A DNA stretch of 7,102 bases from Holosporaceae bacterium (GTDB lineage: Bacteria > Pseudomonadota > Alphaproteobacteria > UBA3830). The DNA is taken from NCBI GenBank assembly GCA_031269645.1, contig JAISYW010000098.1, positions 1 through 7,102 on the forward strand. Reading direction: 5' to 3'. The translations under genes were made by a program, and so were the position numbers. Shown here in pieces: positions 6,618 through 7,102 of the stretch (positions are counted from its first letter, which is position 1; the number at the start of each line of letters is the position of its first letter). The notes beneath the pieces are model-generated. The model was not told the origin of the DNA. It saw nothing but the letters and a program-made list of their open reading frames with translations, and made no database searches.

Positions 6618-7102
6618 TTAAATCAGCTTAAGCGTGAGTCCAATAAAGAGATTTAAATTTACGGACGGCGCCAGAAAAGGATACCAAATGCTGTGTATGA
6701 CGGAAAAATATCGTTTGAGCTCGTATAATATTTCATCCGGCATGTTAATATGTTGAGATTTTATGAACCAATCGTAGCTTTGGTTATACAATTTCTCAAA
6801 ATGCGGACGCGCCGACAAGTTACGAGCTATTTTTGTCGCAACGCCGCCTTCGCATGGTATCACTACGGATAACAACCCATCTGGAGCAAGTAGTCTTCTG
6901 AATTCGCTTATGGCAGCCGGAAGATCTGGCAAATGCTCTAAAACGTGAATAGCGATAATTCTGTCGAAATATGCGTCCTCATACGGCAGACGTTTTTGGC
7001 AATCGCCGGATACTACGTTGACGTCCGGATAACGCGTTTTTATTTGCGCACATAATTCCGGTAATAATTCATTGCAATGATATTCTTGCAACTTATAATT
7101 CT
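6618..7102 (-). CDS. Class I SAM-dependent methyltransferase, N-terminal part beyond window
   Basis: C-terminal part of a Rossmann-fold methyltransferase that would transfer a methyl group from S-adenosylmethionine to an unknown acceptor. The frame is open to the window edge (NYKLQEY precedes any internal start), so the TTG at 7091 is probably not the start, and the glycine-rich SAM loop lies outside. Visible are NELLPELC, VVSGDCQKRLPYEDAYFD, and the typical IIAIHVLEHLPDL segment (around 6930-6965) followed by EFRRLLAPDGLLSVVIP, as in Methyltransf_11-type domains. A region with HFEKLYNQSYDWF comes next, then a hydrophobic end (YPFLAPSVNLNLFIGLTL). Such enzymes often sit near surface-polysaccharide or lipid genes, but nothing here shows that for this copy. 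The stop is TAA at 6620-6618. No terminator is evident downstream. The fold is secure; the substrate is unknown. Confidence 0.88.
   Translation of the reverse strand, partial: NYKLQEYHCNELLPELCAQIKTRYPDVNVVSGDCQKRLPYEDAYFDRIIAIHVLEHLPDLPAAISEFRRLLAPDGLLSVVIPCEGGVATKIARNLSARPHFEKLYNQSYDWFIKSQHINMPDEILYELKRYFSVIHSIWYPFLAPSVNLNLFIGLTLKLI

Overview
The window looks like chromosomal DNA from an AT-rich alphaproteobacterium, probably host-associated. Three things point there: ssb followed directly by gyrA, an alphaproteobacterial-style SSB N-terminus (MAGSINKAILVGN), and a roughly 40-residue insert in the GyrA C-terminal domain that I recall from alphaproteobacterial gyrases. A glycolytic GAPDH and a CUT1-type sugar ABC ATPase argue against a Rickettsia-like reduced metabolism. 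A Holosporales-like or other low-GC alphaproteobacterium is possible, but I cannot fix the genus.

Layout. From 1 to 986 (+) lies gap, lacking only its first few codons at the window edge. It converges, with 18 bases between stop codons, on a minus-strand group of three genes read right to left: ssb (5258-4821), gyrA (4785-2137) and a MalK/UgpC-type ABC ATPase (2129-1005). The gaps are 35 and 7 bases, so this is probably one transcription unit. A good sigma70-type promoter (TTGATA, 17 bases, TAATAT) precedes ssb. From 5404 to about 6234 (+) is an unrecognised gene whose coding sense passes through all three forward frames, best read as a pseudogene. It abuts, tail to tail, a complete minus-strand tRNA-Thr(UGU) with encoded CCA (6310-6235). 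A spacer of about 300 bases follows, containing a perfect 19-base interrupted palindrome. The window ends in the C-terminal part of a class I SAM-dependent methyltransferase (minus strand, truncated at 7102).

How the genes fit together. SSB and gyrase subunit A both serve replication and DNA topology, and their linkage is conserved. The ABC ATPase has no partner permease or binding protein here, and sits where many alphaproteobacteria carry coaD. The gap gene is not followed by pgk on its own strand. The right-hand third is loosely packed and decaying, and is the most accessory-like part. I found no convincing new multi-gene system. The best leads are the decayed gene beside the tRNA, the palindrome upstream of the tRNA, the orphan ATPase behind gyrA, and unusual residues in GyrA and GAPDH.
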